From assembly GCA_029233985.1 (NCBI GenBank), contig JARGOK010000001.1, forward strand, positions 619,096-683,095: a stretch of 64,000 nucleotides of DNA, given 5' to 3'. The notes under the pieces were generated by a model. It did not search any database, had not been told where the DNA came from, and was given only the letters and a program-made list of their open reading frames with translations. Positions 51,977 through 59,910 of the stretch are shown here, piece after piece. Each line of letters begins with the position of its first letter. Position 1 is the stretch's first letter. Made by a program: the position numbers and the translations under genes. The stretch comes from Candidatus Altimarinota bacterium (GTDB lineage Bacteria > Patescibacteriota > Gracilibacteria > JAUYGZ01).

Positions 51977-52435
51977 TAAAAAAAACACCAACCGTAATCG
52001 ATTGGTGTGCTTTAGCCTTCCCGAGTCTCCTAGAGTCCTTTCGTACGTCAGCGCCCATTGCTGGGACAGAAATGAAGGGAATGATTCTTCGCTTCTCATG
52101 CCTTTGGTCACCCGCTGGCAAAACCGGCCGCTATTCTTACTCTTTCAAATACTAAACCCAGATTTGAGGAGCTTGAATGGCTGTCAGATATATGTTTTGG
52201 GTGCACATATCTTCTTGTCTTAATTGCGCTCTAGAAAGCTTGGGAAGAAGCTGGTAGGAAAGAGGTTGATTCGGAGCCTATGACCAATGTCTCATAATGA
52301 AACAGAGTCTCATTATTTTGACTGGCTTAGTACTTCGATGAGAATCTTCCACACAAGGCTTCAGATCCTACAGTCAACACTTCTTCCAACCAGCTTGCTT
52401 CCAAGCTATTTTTTTACGCCGTTTGTTTCAAGGTT
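51977..52435 (-). ncRNA. candidate novel structured non-coding RNA, ~460 nt
   Basis: This gene-sized stretch has no convincing reading frame but has its own promoter (TTGACT, 17 bp, TATTAT; 52470-52442) and an intrinsic terminator (10-bp stem 51985-51994 with 51999-52008, loop TAAT, then a run of about nine U). A long-range helix pairs 52249-52260 with 52384-52395 (11 of 12 pairs). It encloses a stem 52318-52324 with 52371-52377 and a hairpin 52294-52300 with 52310-52316. Further hairpins are 52187-52196 with 52205-52212 and 52145-52150 with 52162-52167. It lacks tmRNA, RNase P, SRP, 6S and T-box hallmarks that I can recognise. Confidence 0.6.
51985..52008 (-). terminator. intrinsic terminator of the ncRNA
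   Basis: ACACCAACCG (51985-51994) pairs with CGATTGGTGT (51999-52008) with one wobble-type mismatch around a TAAT loop. On the minus strand it is followed by a U-run (plus-strand A at 51977-51985). Confidence 0.9.
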
Positions 52436-52441
52436 CATATA

Positions 52442-52470
52442 ATAATAGCAAAGTAAAAGATAAAAGTCAA
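52442..52470 (-). promoter_or_regulatory. promoter of the ncRNA
   Basis: On the minus strand TTGACT (52470-52465), exactly 17 bp, and TATTAT (52447-52442). Predicted transcription start near 52435. Confidence 0.8.
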
Positions 52471-52489
52471 GCATTTAGATAAAGAAAAA

Positions 52490-52908
52490 GAGGGATTATT
52501 GAAGTTTTTATTCTAGCTCAGAAGGTCAATTGGGGAGCAAAAATCGTAAGCGCTGACTTCTGTCTCTGTACTGGAGCCGACATGGGAAGTCTAAAATGGC
52601 CCAACCTCTAGTCCCTTTTTCAGCCACAGGCTGGTCAGCCTCTAGAGGAAAAAGAGCACCACCCCCGTCATGTCATTCAGAGCGGAGCGAAGAACCTTGG
52701 CGATGAGGAACGCACCAACAACGAAGAACCACATCCATGATAAACAGCATGCCCAAACAACAGAGCCGCCAGGACCCCTGTCGGGAAAGATTATCCGTAT
52801 CTCCAACCTACGCTAAAGCTTCGGCAAGCAGGCTGAATGACAGGGGATGGAAGCATGACAAGTTGTTGGTGAAAAATAGGCTAAGTGCCAAGGCAGAGCA
52901 GAGTGTCA
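52490..52908. other. repeat-rich gap of about 420 bp with a strong hairpin
   Basis: No gene is supported. CCTCTAG (52604-52610) can pair with CTAGAGG (52641-52647) around an inner CAGCC-ACA-GGCTG hairpin. Two GTCATT-family units follow: TGTCATTCAGAGCGGAGCGA at 52671-52690, and the oppositely oriented pair CCTACGCTAAAGCTTCGGCA plus GGCTGAATGACAGG near 52796-52843. These are the same style of dispersed repeats as at 3904-4135. The stretch may also hold the terminator of the NrnA-like gene. Confidence 0.4.
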
Positions 52909-53901
52909 TTAGAACATCTGCTCCTCACCTGCCCCACTCACCTTCCATGCCATCTCACGCTGTAGGTTTCCTGGAATACTAAATCCAGCAGCCTTCACAT
53001 GCCCACCACCACCAAATTGAGCTGCGATCGCAGAGACATCCACGTCATCTCGGATAGTTCGAAGAGACCCCTTTACCCGATCTCCTGCTTCTTCGGAGAG
53101 AATCTGAGCGTAAGTAATTCCTGGAACATACTTGAGAAACTCGATCGCTCCGGACACCATGTCTTTATTTGCATCGAGCTCGTGAAGATCTGCCTGTGTC
53201 ACTGCCGAAGTCACCACCCCTTCATCGTTCTTGCTTGCTCTGCTGAGGATACGTCCCCAGAGCTTGAGCTGATTGATTGGCTTGGTATTGAAACAATGCC
53301 TCGAAACTGACGAAAGATCTGCGCCGTACTTGAGCAACTCAGATCCGACATGAAGAGTTTCTGGTGTTGTGTTTTGGTGCATAAAAGACCCCGTATCTGT
53401 ATAGAGACCAGTCAAGAGACAGGTTGCTATCTCACGAGTGAAGATGGCCTTGAAATGCTTAAACAAATAATAGAGCACCTGAGTCGTCGAAGCACTATTG
53501 GTGATGACGAGATTGATCCCAGCATACATCAAATTTGAACTATGATGATCGATATTGATATGACGATCTGACCGGCTAAAGATCTCTGGATGTGTGTCCT
53601 TGAATCCACTGAGCTTTGGGTCTGCGGTGTCAAAGCTGATGATGAGGTCGTACTGCGTATCGTCTATCTCGTGAATCAAATTCTCTACCCCAGGAATAAA
53701 CATCAGTCCATCGGCTGGCGCATTGAAACATGCAATCTCAACATTCTTTCCGAGACCTTTTAAATACCACCAAAATGCCAAAGAAGCCCCCAGAGTATCT
53801 CCATCTGGGTTCTTGTGTGCGATCAGCAGCGTCTTTTGCGAAGCAATGATCTTCTGCTTGATCTGTTCAACGGTGGTCTCGTCGAGCTGAATCATGGTCA
53901 T
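52909..53901 (-). CDS. DHH-family phosphoesterase (NrnA-like oligoribonuclease/pAp phosphatase)
   Basis: The 330-residue protein has the full DHH/DHHA1 layout: NPDGD (motif I), a metal-binding Asp in SFDTAD (II), DHH (III), TDTGSF (IV), and the C-terminal DHHA1 substrate-binding motif GGGGHVKAAGF. NrnA-type enzymes degrade nanoRNAs of two to five nucleotides and dephosphorylate pAp in the cytoplasm, replacing Orn where it is missing. Length (about 310-330) fits NrnA rather than RecJ (over 500). The translation could start at the first or third codon (both Met). Gene stands alone. Confidence 0.9.
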   Translation of the reverse strand: MTMIQLDETTVEQIKQKIIASQKTLLIAHKNPDGDTLGASLAFWWYLKGLGKNVEIACFNAPADGLMFIPGVENLIHEIDDTQYDLIISFDTADPKLSGFKDTHPEIFSRSDRHINIDHHSSNLMYAGINLVITNSASTTQVLYYLFKHFKAIFTREIATCLLTGLYTDTGSFMHQNTTPETLHVGSELLKYGADLSSVSRHCFNTKPINQLKLWGRILSRASKNDEGVVTSAVTQADLHELDANKDMVSGAIEFLKYVPGITYAQILSEEAGDRVKGSLRTIRDDVDVSAIAAQFGGGGHVKAAGFSIPGNLQREMAWKVSGAGEEQMF

Positions 53902-54093
53902 TTTTGAACGTATTTACAAGGGAGTAAGTATCCTCCTTTGCAATACTTTGTTCAACTGTCTAGACTTGCTATTGATGTAGAATTGTTGGTGGATATACTT
54001 TTGTTCAATATCTTCAATACCTCATTCTTACCCATAGCTCTTTTTACTTTTGACTCGAGAATGCTAATATAGGAATCATTTATACCCCTCCCT

Positions 54094-54654
54094 ATGAAAC
54101 TCATCATCCTATTTGGACCACCCGCTGTTGGGAAAATGACTGTGGGGTATGAGATTGAAAAAATAACCGGATGCAAACTCTTTCACAACCACATGACTCT
54201 TGAGCTTATTATGCCTTTTTTTGAATTTGGGTCACCCAGCTTCCTAAAGCTTATAAGAAGTATCCGCCTACAACTCTTTGAAGAAGTTGCGAATAGCAGT
54301 CTTAAAGGCCTTATTTTTACTTATGTTTGGTCACTAGACGATCCATCAAATTGGGAATTTATCGATAGTATCGTTGATATTTTCAAGAAAAAAGGTGCGG
54401 ATATTTACTATGTTGAACTAGAAGCAGAGCTAGAAGAACGATTGAAGCGAAACACCTCTAGCTTCAGATTATTAAAGAAAGAAAGCAAACGTGACACCGT
54501 CCAATCACAACAAAGGCTCTTATCTCTTGAGAAAAAACATGTGTTCAACACTGGAAGGATAAGACTTGAACACAAAAACTATGTAAAAATAAACAATACA
54601 AACCTCAGTCCAAAAGAAACAGCATTGCGTATCAAAAAAGCATTACAAATATGA
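54094..54654 (+). CDS. P-loop kinase-like protein (shikimate/nucleoside-kinase fold), 186 aa
   Basis: A small P-loop NTPase with the Walker A motif GPPAVGKMTVG at residues 8-18, a following HNHMTLEL segment, and a lid-like basic region (LEERLKRNTSSFRLLKKESKRD). It resembles the AAA_18/AAA_33-type small-molecule kinases rather than a named enzyme. Substrate unknown. Two weak hexamers upstream (TTTACT, 16 bp, TAATAT, ending at 54073) may be its promoter. A terminator follows at 54714-54736. Confidence 0.8.
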   Translation: MKLIILFGPPAVGKMTVGYEIEKITGCKLFHNHMTLELIMPFFEFGSPSFLKLIRSIRLQLFEEVANSSLKGLIFTYVWSLDDPSNWEFIDSIVDIFKKKGADIYYVELEAELEERLKRNTSSFRLLKKESKRDTVQSQQRLLSLEKKHVFNTGRIRLEHKNYVKINNTNLSPKETALRIKKALQI

Positions 54655-54713
54655 TTTTCATATTTCAATTTAGACATGTCAGGTCTCTACGCATGACTTA
54701 ATGATCCCCTTCT

Positions 54714-54745
54714 CCCTTGACGAAAAGGGCTTTTTTCCGTAATAT
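54714..54745 (+). promoter_or_regulatory. terminator and rpsF promoter overlapping
   Basis: CCCTT-GACGA-AAGGG with six U (54714-54736) can end the P-loop kinase transcript. The same bases form TTGACG (54717-54722) that is followed after 17 bp by TAATAT (54740-54745), a good promoter for rpsF. The rpsF leader is then about 80 nt and could hold an S6/S18 autoregulatory site, which I could not confirm. Confidence 0.7.
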
Positions 54746-54830
54746 TCCTCGGCTTAGTCATTTTCGGCCCCAGATCCCTTTTGTACGGGAAATCGAGGGT
54801 CAGGAACATTTATCCTTTAACCCCAAGAAA

Positions 54831-55409
54831 ATGAGCCAAAAGTACGAAATCATGGTCATTATGGATGGCCAAAAAACTGACGGTGAGATTGAAAAAAGTC
54901 TCGCTGGTATTAAAGAACTCCTCGGTGAAGTCGTATACGAGGAAATATGGGGTATGCGACCCTTCGCGTACCAGATCAATGGACAAGACAAAGGGTATTA
55001 TGCCATTTGGAATTTTGTCGCTGATATCCCACAAGTCAAAGCACTCGAAGAGGCTTTGAAACTGTACCCAAACCTTGTTCGTCACCTCATCATGAAGGTG
55101 CCTGACAACTACACACCAGTGAAACAAGCTGATGTGGATGCTGGAATCGCTGAAATCACAAAAGAAAAAACTGAACGTCGTGGACAAGTGCGAACGGCCT
55201 CTACGAAGCGTGAAGATGATGCAAAAAAGCCTAAAGTGGCTGTTCCAGACAAACCAAACGCAAAACCTGCTGCTGCCGCTCCTAAGAAAGAAGAAAAGCC
55301 TGCTGAAAAAACTGAGGCAGAAAAGGAAAAAGAAAAAGCAGATGAAAAGAAGTCTTTGGATGAAAAGCTTGAGGCTCTTATCAATGACGATGCTGATCTG
55401 GGATTGTAG
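54831..55409 (+). CDS. rpsF: 30S ribosomal protein S6 with long charged C-terminal extension
   Basis: S6 binds 16S rRNA as a heterodimer with S18 on the platform of the small subunit. From the ATG at 54831 the protein has 192 residues. Residues 1-95 are the S6 fold (YEIMVIMDGQ, KGYYAIWNFVAD, LVRHLIMKV). The rest is a low-complexity Lys/Ala/Glu/Pro-rich tail. Usual S6 is 95-140 residues. The frame is open 38 codons upstream, but those overlap the promoter and leader. It heads the typical rpsF-ssb-rpsR cluster. Confidence 0.95.
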   Translation: MSQKYEIMVIMDGQKTDGEIEKSLAGIKELLGEVVYEEIWGMRPFAYQINGQDKGYYAIWNFVADIPQVKALEEALKLYPNLVRHLIMKVPDNYTPVKQADVDAGIAEITKEKTERRGQVRTASTKREDDAKKPKVAVPDKPNAKPAAAAPKKEEKPAEKTEAEKEKEKADEKKSLDEKLEALINDDADLGL

Positions 55410-55428
55410 TTATCCTGCCAGGGCTTTA

Positions 55429-55468
55429 TTTGTCAATGAAGAGTCAGTTAGATGACTTCCCTGACAAA
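55429..55468 (+). other. hairpin between rpsF and ssb
   Basis: TTTGTCA (55429-55435) pairs perfectly with TGACAAA (55462-55468), and inside it GAAGAGTCA can pair with TGACTTC with a small bulge. No U-tract follows, so it is more likely an mRNA processing or stabilising stem than a terminator. Confidence 0.5.
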
Positions 55469-55518
55469 CAACAACTGGCGTATCTTAAGCAGGCATTTAT
55501 CTTTTAAATAATTTTACG

Positions 55519-56034
55519 ATGAGAAGTGTTAATAAGGTGATTTTGATCGGAAACCTGACTCGGGATCCTGATATGAGACAAACACCAAATGGTCAGCAAG
55601 TGTGCACCTTCGGTATTGCGACCAACCGCCAGTGGATGGCAAAAGATGGAGGAAAGCACTCAAGTGCAGAATTCCACGAGCTCGTTGCTTGGGCACGTCT
55701 TGCAGATGTCTGCGGGAAGTACCTCAAGAAAGGGAAGCTAATCTATGTTGAGGGATACCTCAAGACACGTGCGTGGGACACTCCAGAAGGGATCCGACGG
55801 CACAAGACAGAGGTCATCGTCCAAGACATGATCATGCTCGAAAAACGCCCAGAAGATGGAGACGAATCTTATGCAGATGCTCCTCAAGTAGAGACTCCTA
55901 AAGCTGAGGCCCCTAGCTCAGCTACCGACGGTGGAAGTGTCTCTGGTGATATCGTAGAAGCTGCCGAAACAGAAGCTTCTCCTGCACCTGTAGATGACGC
56001 TCCTCCATTGGAAGATGACGGGATTGAATTCTAG
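55519..56034 (+). CDS. ssb: single-stranded DNA-binding protein
   Basis: SSB coats single-stranded DNA in replication and repair. Residues 1-110 form the OB fold (VNKVILIGNLTRDPDMR, FGIATNR, FHELVAWARLADVCGKYLKKGKLIYVEGYL). The C-terminal 60 residues are disordered and acidic. The C-terminal tip, which recruits partner proteins, reads EDDGIEF instead of the usual DDDIPF. It lies between rpsF and rpsR, the conserved bacterial order. Confidence 0.97.
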   Translation: MRSVNKVILIGNLTRDPDMRQTPNGQQVCTFGIATNRQWMAKDGGKHSSAEFHELVAWARLADVCGKYLKKGKLIYVEGYLKTRAWDTPEGIRRHKTEVIVQDMIMLEKRPEDGDESYADAPQVETPKAEAPSSATDGGSVSGDIVEAAETEASPAPVDDAPPLEDDGIEF

Positions 56035-56035
56035 A

Positions 56036-56118
56036 GTGGCCCCCAACTCCTTAAAAGGGTTACCAAATCCCCTCCAACAAGCTAATGTCCTAACTCCTAA
56101 AACCTAACCTCCTATACT
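56036..56118. repeat. diverged palindromic repeat and 7-nt-period leader of rpsR
   Basis: CCCCCAACTCCTT followed by AAAAGGGTTACC (56040-56063) is a diverged A-form palindrome. It is followed by G-poor units (TCCTAACTCCTAAAACC, then TAACCTCC; 56087-56111) that run up to the rpsR ATG with no recognisable Shine-Dalgarno. Confidence 0.6.
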
Positions 56119-56325
56119 ATGGCAAAACTAGACGCCCGATCGGCATTCGACGACGCACAGTACGTTGATTACAAAGACCTTCCTCTCCTCCGAACGGTGG
56201 TGAGTTACTACGGAAAAATTAAACCTCGTCGATACACTGGCCTAACAGCTCGACAACAGCGCCAAGCTGCTACAGCTATCAAAAAGGCACGTATCATGGG
56301 TCTTCTCTTCTTTGTACGGGACTAA
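56119..56325 (+). CDS. rpsR: 30S ribosomal protein S18
   Basis: A 68-residue S18, partner of S6 on the 30S platform. The family core is clear: [20 protein letters not shown], then [28 protein letters not shown]. It is the last gene of the rpsF-ssb-rpsR unit and is followed by a strong terminator. Confidence 0.97.
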   Translation: MAKLDARSAFDDAQYVDYKDLPLLRTVVSYYGKIKPRRYTGLTARQQRQAATAIKKARIMGLLFFVRD

Positions 56326-56351
56326 AAAACCCAAACTGTCTTCATAAATAA

Positions 56352-56383
56352 AACCCCATTGCTTCGTAGCAGTGGGGTTTTTT
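56352..56383 (+). terminator. intrinsic terminator after rpsR
   Basis: ACCCCATTGCT-TCGT-AGCAGTGGGGT is a near-perfect stem with one G-T pair, followed by TTTTTTG, and preceded by an A-run, so it may work in both directions. Confidence 0.95.
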
Positions 56384-56429
56384 GTTAGGGCGAAGAAGAA
56401 AGGCTACCTTTTTATGGAACCCCACAGCG

Positions 56430-56458
56430 TTGACTTAATCACTAAATGAGCCTATAAT
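56430..56458 (+). promoter_or_regulatory. promoter of the lipoprotein gene
   Basis: TTGACT (56430-56435), a 17-bp spacer and TATAAT (56453-56458). The predicted leader is about 20 nt before the ATG at 56485. Confidence 0.88.
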
Positions 56459-56484
56459 CACGCCCAATATCATTACTCGTGCAC

Positions 56485-57606
56485 ATGAACACCCCATCTC
56501 ACGCTCATACACCAAAAAAACCTCGATCACTTCCTTCTGGATTACCGGTGCTACTCACAGCAGTGTTCTTGGCTGCTTGCGCAGGCACCAGCACAAAACA
56601 ACCAACTCGTCCTCAATTACCAAAAAAACAACACATTAAGAATGAGCAAGAACCACAACGCGTCAGAAAAGAAACTGCTGCAAAAGTAAAAACCACTCTT
56701 GAAAAAAAAGAAAAGGTGAAAAGCATTGAAATGAACCAAGCCTTGCTAAAAAAAGAAACCAAAGCTGTTTTTAAAAACTTTGACAAGATGACGGAATCTC
56801 AGAAAAGCATCGCTATGATTTTGTATGCGAATGCCTACTGGGATGATCTCTACAACCAAGATGACCTCTATAGTGCGTTTGATAAATACCGTGATCTCGA
56901 GGATAGTCTTGAAAAAAAGCTGTCAGATTTTCAAGGCCTTGACCTTTTTCAAGAAGCTGAACTTACAGGGAAGCACATCAGTAAACTGCAGAAAATAAAA
57001 GCTCCAAAAAAAGATCTTGATGAAGCGTACCTAAACCTCGAAAGACTGCAAACTCTGATCGTTCATGCCGTTATTCAAATGGTTATCGATGACAATAAAG
57101 CTACTTATTCTGCAGATGCCTCACCAATAGATGTTCTCAATGAATCCCAAGGAGACTGCGACAGTTTTATTTATCCAGTATGGGCTCTGCTCAAAGGAAT
57201 TGGTATTGAGACCTACCTTCTCGAAACACTTTCTGAAAACTCTGGCCATGCACAGCTGGTGCATCAAAATGGAATGACTGCAAATCTGCAAGTTTTTCAA
57301 CTTTCTACTACCGTTAAAAACAACCGGATTCAGTATGTTTCCACAGAGCACAAAAACTTTGCAGATTTCATTGCCTTTCATGACAAAAACCTCTTCAAAA
57401 AAACAAGAGTAAAAAACTGGTCACTTATCTTGGATGGCCTCGAACTCTATGGCTATGGTGCTGCTGTAAAAAATGCAAACCCCACCAAAAACCGTCCGTC
57501 TATGACCTCATCTTTTCAAAAGAAAACACCCTATATGAAAATAATTCAAGCATGCCATACAAATGGAGCTGTGAGTCCACTTGAAATATCAAAGCGTTCA
57601 GACTAA
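56485..57606 (+). CDS. lipoprotein with transglutaminase-like core, 373 aa
   Basis: An N-terminal lipoprotein signal ends in the lipobox LAAC (near residue 30), so the protein is lipid-anchored outside the membrane. A basic, Lys/Gln-rich linker follows, then a helical region (about 85-190). A transglutaminase-like segment comes next, with Cys in SQGDCDSF near residue 225 and His in SGHAQLV near 255, followed by a downstream acidic residue. That spacing matches the Cys-His-Asp core of transglutaminase or cysteine-protease-like domains. Function is likely peptide crosslinking or hydrolysis at the surface. The ATG at 56485 is preferred to the GTG at 56479. Its stop overlaps the convergent gene by 4 bp. 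Confidence 0.75.
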   Translation: MNTPSHAHTPKKPRSLPSGLPVLLTAVFLAACAGTSTKQPTRPQLPKKQHIKNEQEPQRVRKETAAKVKTTLEKKEKVKSIEMNQALLKKETKAVFKNFDKMTESQKSIAMILYANAYWDDLYNQDDLYSAFDKYRDLEDSLEKKLSDFQGLDLFQEAELTGKHISKLQKIKAPKKDLDEAYLNLERLQTLIVHAVIQMVIDDNKATYSADASPIDVLNESQGDCDSFIYPVWALLKGIGIETYLLETLSENSGHAQLVHQNGMTANLQVFQLSTTVKNNRIQYVSTEHKNFADFIAFHDKNLFKKTRVKNWSLILDGLELYGYGAAVKNANPTKNRPSMTSSFQKKTPYMKIIQACHTNGAVSPLEISKRSD

Positions 57607-58604
57607 ATCCAGTAATTGATGAGAAAGAGACCGAAAAGTAAAAGGAATGGAACTCCAACAACCAACCACCAATTGGTGAGGAGCTCTGGTGGGGTGATAA
57701 ACATAAAAGCGGTTTTCCCTCCCTTGAAGTATTCGTCTGCTAGCTTGAGATAATTTTTTCGGTGCCCCACCCCCATGGTAAAAACAACGATACGCTGGTT
57801 GTTTGTTTTTTCTTTCATAATCTCTAGTGTCGCTCGCTCTCTGAGATCACTCCCAATCACCGAGTTGAATTCTTTTACGAGAAGATTGTATTGCTTTACA
57901 GCTTCCACTTGCTTGTCTGTCTTTGCTTTTCCTCCTTGCTGCCGCACTACCCTCATCTCATATGATTTTTCACTTTTTTCTATTCGTTCTGCCAAATGAT
58001 TCACACCACGAAGGACTTTTTGATATGCTTTCTCTCCCTCCACGGCATAAACTTTTATTTTCTCATTATTGAGATAATTGAAGAGCGTCATGCCAGATAC
58101 AGATGAAGCAAACAGCTGAATTTTTTCTAGAAGGTCTTTTTTTAAGAGAGCATTGTGCCACTCTTCTCCAAGTTTTTTTAAGATGGACTGAGCTACTATT
58201 GAAAGTTTTTCTACGGGAATCGGATGGGATATTTGGAGCTTCTTTTCGATCTGCTGATAGAGCTGAAAACTTGCCTGGTCGGCGAAGCTGGTTTCGAGTC
58301 CATCGTACAATCCTTCGCCTCCGAACTGTGTGATGTTGTGAAATTGCTCGAAATAAGCATAGTACGAACAGAGCCTTGCTTGGCAATTGACGATCTTTTT
58401 TCTCTCTCGGTTTCCGATCCTCCCTTTCCATACGGTGTGGACTTGTCCAATCAAGATGATGATATTTTCTGGAGTGGTAGTTGGCGTATATATATCTACT
58501 CGAGCTCGCTTAAACAACGGATGCTTTTGCAGGTGATCCACCAACTGAAGCATCCGATTGGTTTTGCGGTGCCTTGAAAATTTTGAGAAGAAGTGATAGT
58601 TCAT
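57603..58604 (-). CDS. TraB/TIKI-like protein with C-terminal membrane anchor, 333 aa
   Basis: The layout suggests the TraB/TIKI/ChaN-like superfamily. There is an early strand with a GxxH motif (IIILIGQVH), a later Gly-Glu-Gly (FGGEGLYDG), and near the C-terminus RIVVFTMGVGHRKNYLKLAD, similar to the GxGH motif of that fold. A single membrane helix (about 305-330, WWLVVGVPFLLLFGLFLI) ends the protein. The soluble part would face the cytoplasm or outside depending on topology. The assignment is tentative, and no neighbour clarifies it. Confidence 0.45.
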   Translation of the reverse strand: MNYHFFSKFSRHRKTNRMLQLVDHLQKHPLFKRARVDIYTPTTTPENIIILIGQVHTVWKGRIGNRERKKIVNCQARLCSYYAYFEQFHNITQFGGEGLYDGLETSFADQASFQLYQQIEKKLQISHPIPVEKLSIVAQSILKKLGEEWHNALLKKDLLEKIQLFASSVSGMTLFNYLNNEKIKVYAVEGEKAYQKVLRGVNHLAERIEKSEKSYEMRVVRQQGGKAKTDKQVEAVKQYNLLVKEFNSVIGSDLRERATLEIMKEKTNNQRIVVFTMGVGHRKNYLKLADEYFKGGKTAFMFITPPELLTNWWLVVGVPFLLLFGLFLINYWI

Positions 58605-58707
58605 ACACAGTAAAAAGTACTCCTATTCTAAACGAGAACATCAAAAAATAAGAACACTTCTTCTTGCTCCCTTCGCTGATATTCCTAATGCTCACACCTC
58701 CATCAAC

Positions 58708-59301
58708 CTATACTTCCCTCCTCCCTTGAATAGCCCTCTTTAGAGTGTCCGGATCAGCAAACTCGAGCTGCCCTCCCATAGGAAGTCCTTGAGCAAGATG
58801 AGTAATACGAATGCTCCGCGGATTGAGTTGCCGAGAAATATAGACTGCTGTTGCTTCGCCAGTCACAGTTGGGTTTGTAGCCAGAACAATTTCTTCGATT
58901 TCTTCTTTTTCAAAACGTTGATTGAGCTGATGAACAGTGAGCTGCTCTGGTCCAATACCGTCTAATGGTGAGATAGCTCCATGAAGGACGTGGTAGAGAC
59001 CCTTGTAAGCCCCTGTACTTTCCAAGACAAAGACATCCATCGGGTTTTCAACGATGCACACAGTGTTTTGGTCGCGTCCTGGGCTCTCGCACACACCACA
59101 CAATGTAGACTCACTCAAATTGCAACATCGCTCACAGTAGACGATCCCCTCTTTTAGATTTGAGAGAGCATTGGCCAGGTCTTTGACATGGCTGTCGTCC
59201 CTTTGGAAGAGGTAAAACACCAATCGTTCAGCTGATTTTGGTCCAATACCAGGAAGTTTTGAAAGCTGCTCGATAGCGGTCTTAATTTGGTCAGGTAACA
59301 T
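58708..59301 (-). CDS. recR: recombination mediator RecR
   Basis: RecR works with RecO and RecF to load RecA at gaps. The 197-residue protein has the helix-hairpin-helix (LSKLPGIGPKSAERLVFYL), a four-Cys zinc finger (YCERCCNLS, then CGVC), and a Toprim domain (VCIVENPMDVFVLESTGAYKGLYHVL) with the family's C-terminal GLPMGGQLEFAD. Length is standard. It is divergent from nrdR across a 140-bp gap. Confidence 0.98.
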   Translation of the reverse strand: MLPDQIKTAIEQLSKLPGIGPKSAERLVFYLFQRDDSHVKDLANALSNLKEGIVYCERCCNLSESTLCGVCESPGRDQNTVCIVENPMDVFVLESTGAYKGLYHVLHGAISPLDGIGPEQLTVHQLNQRFEKEEIEEIVLATNPTVTGEATAVYISRQLNPRSIRITHLAQGLPMGGQLEFADPDTLKRAIQGRREV

Positions 59302-59442
59302 ATGGTATACTAAGATTGTTCACAAAGAACAATAGTTGAGAGAGAACCATTTGCAAACAGAAGATTGATATTTAGGAATAAGATGAGAAATGAAGAGGTA
59401 CTCCATTCATTCTTCATCTTAATCCTTAACCTTCTCAGCAGC
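59302..59442. promoter_or_regulatory. recR-nrdR intergenic region with inverted repeats
   Basis: ATTGTTC-ACAAA-GAACAAT (59315-59333) is a perfect 7-bp inverted repeat beside TATACT (59306-59311). A second, imperfect one pairs AAGATGAGAAATGAA (59380-59394) with TTCATTCTTCATCTT (59406-59420). The latter lies in the nrdR leader and may control its translation. Neither matches the known NrdR box. Confidence 0.45.
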
Positions 59443-59910
59443 GTGAAGTGTCCAGATTGCAAAAGCATCAAGAACAGCGTGGTTGACTCCCGTTTGACGG
59501 ATAACAACTCGGCAATTCGGAGAAGGCGAGAGTGCGAAGCTTGTGAACATCGTTTTACGACCTTTGAGCGACTGAGAGCCACCAACCTGATCGTGATAAA
59601 AAAAGACCAGACTCGTGAAGAATACGACCGAGAAAAACTCGAACATGGGATTTGGAGAGCCTGCGAAAAGCGCCCTGTAAAAAAAGCTCAAATTGATTCC
59701 TTGCTCAACCGTATCGAAGAACAATGGAGCGTTCAGCCTGAAATATCAACTTCCCAAATTGGAGAAGATGTCATGCTCGGACTAAAAGATATTGATCCGG
59801 TAGCTTATATCCGATTTGCTTCTGTTTATCGTCAGTTTGCAGACGTAGAGAGCTTCCAGAAAATTATTCACAATCTAGGCCAAGAGATGGAGCAGCAGAG
59901 CTTGGTGTAG
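59443..59910 (+). CDS. nrdR: transcriptional repressor NrdR
   Basis: NrdR is a zinc-ribbon, ATP-cone repressor of ribonucleotide reductase genes. The GTG at 59443 gives the family-defining start [M]KCPDC with the zinc ribbon (Cys3, Cys6 and the CEAC pair near 31-34). An ATP-cone domain follows (about 48-140; LIVIKKDQTREEYDREKLEHGI), for a normal total of 155 residues. The frame is open to 59365, but the upstream residues do not belong to the family. Next downstream is dnaG. Confidence 0.95.
   Translation: MKCPDCKSIKNSVVDSRLTDNNSAIRRRRECEACEHRFTTFERLRATNLIVIKKDQTREEYDREKLEHGIWRACEKRPVKKAQIDSLLNRIEEQWSVQPEISTSQIGEDVMLGLKDIDPVAYIRFASVYRQFADVESFQKIIHNLGQEMEQQSLV

Noticed and set aside
51926-52111. 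61-residue minus-strand frame upstream of the TrmB gene
   Set aside because: It runs through the ncRNA and its terminator and has no protein-like features.
51977-52435. tmRNA, RNase P RNA, SRP RNA or T-box identity for the ncRNA
   Set aside because: No tRNA-like ends or tag frame, no GAGGAAAGTCC or ACAGAA-type core in the right order, no GGAAGCAGCC SRP loop and no T-box GGTACCGCG were found. A covariance-model search would be decisive.
59365-59442. Extended NrdR N-terminus from 59365
   Set aside because: NrdR proteins begin with [M]xCPxC, and the extension corresponds to an inverted-repeat leader.
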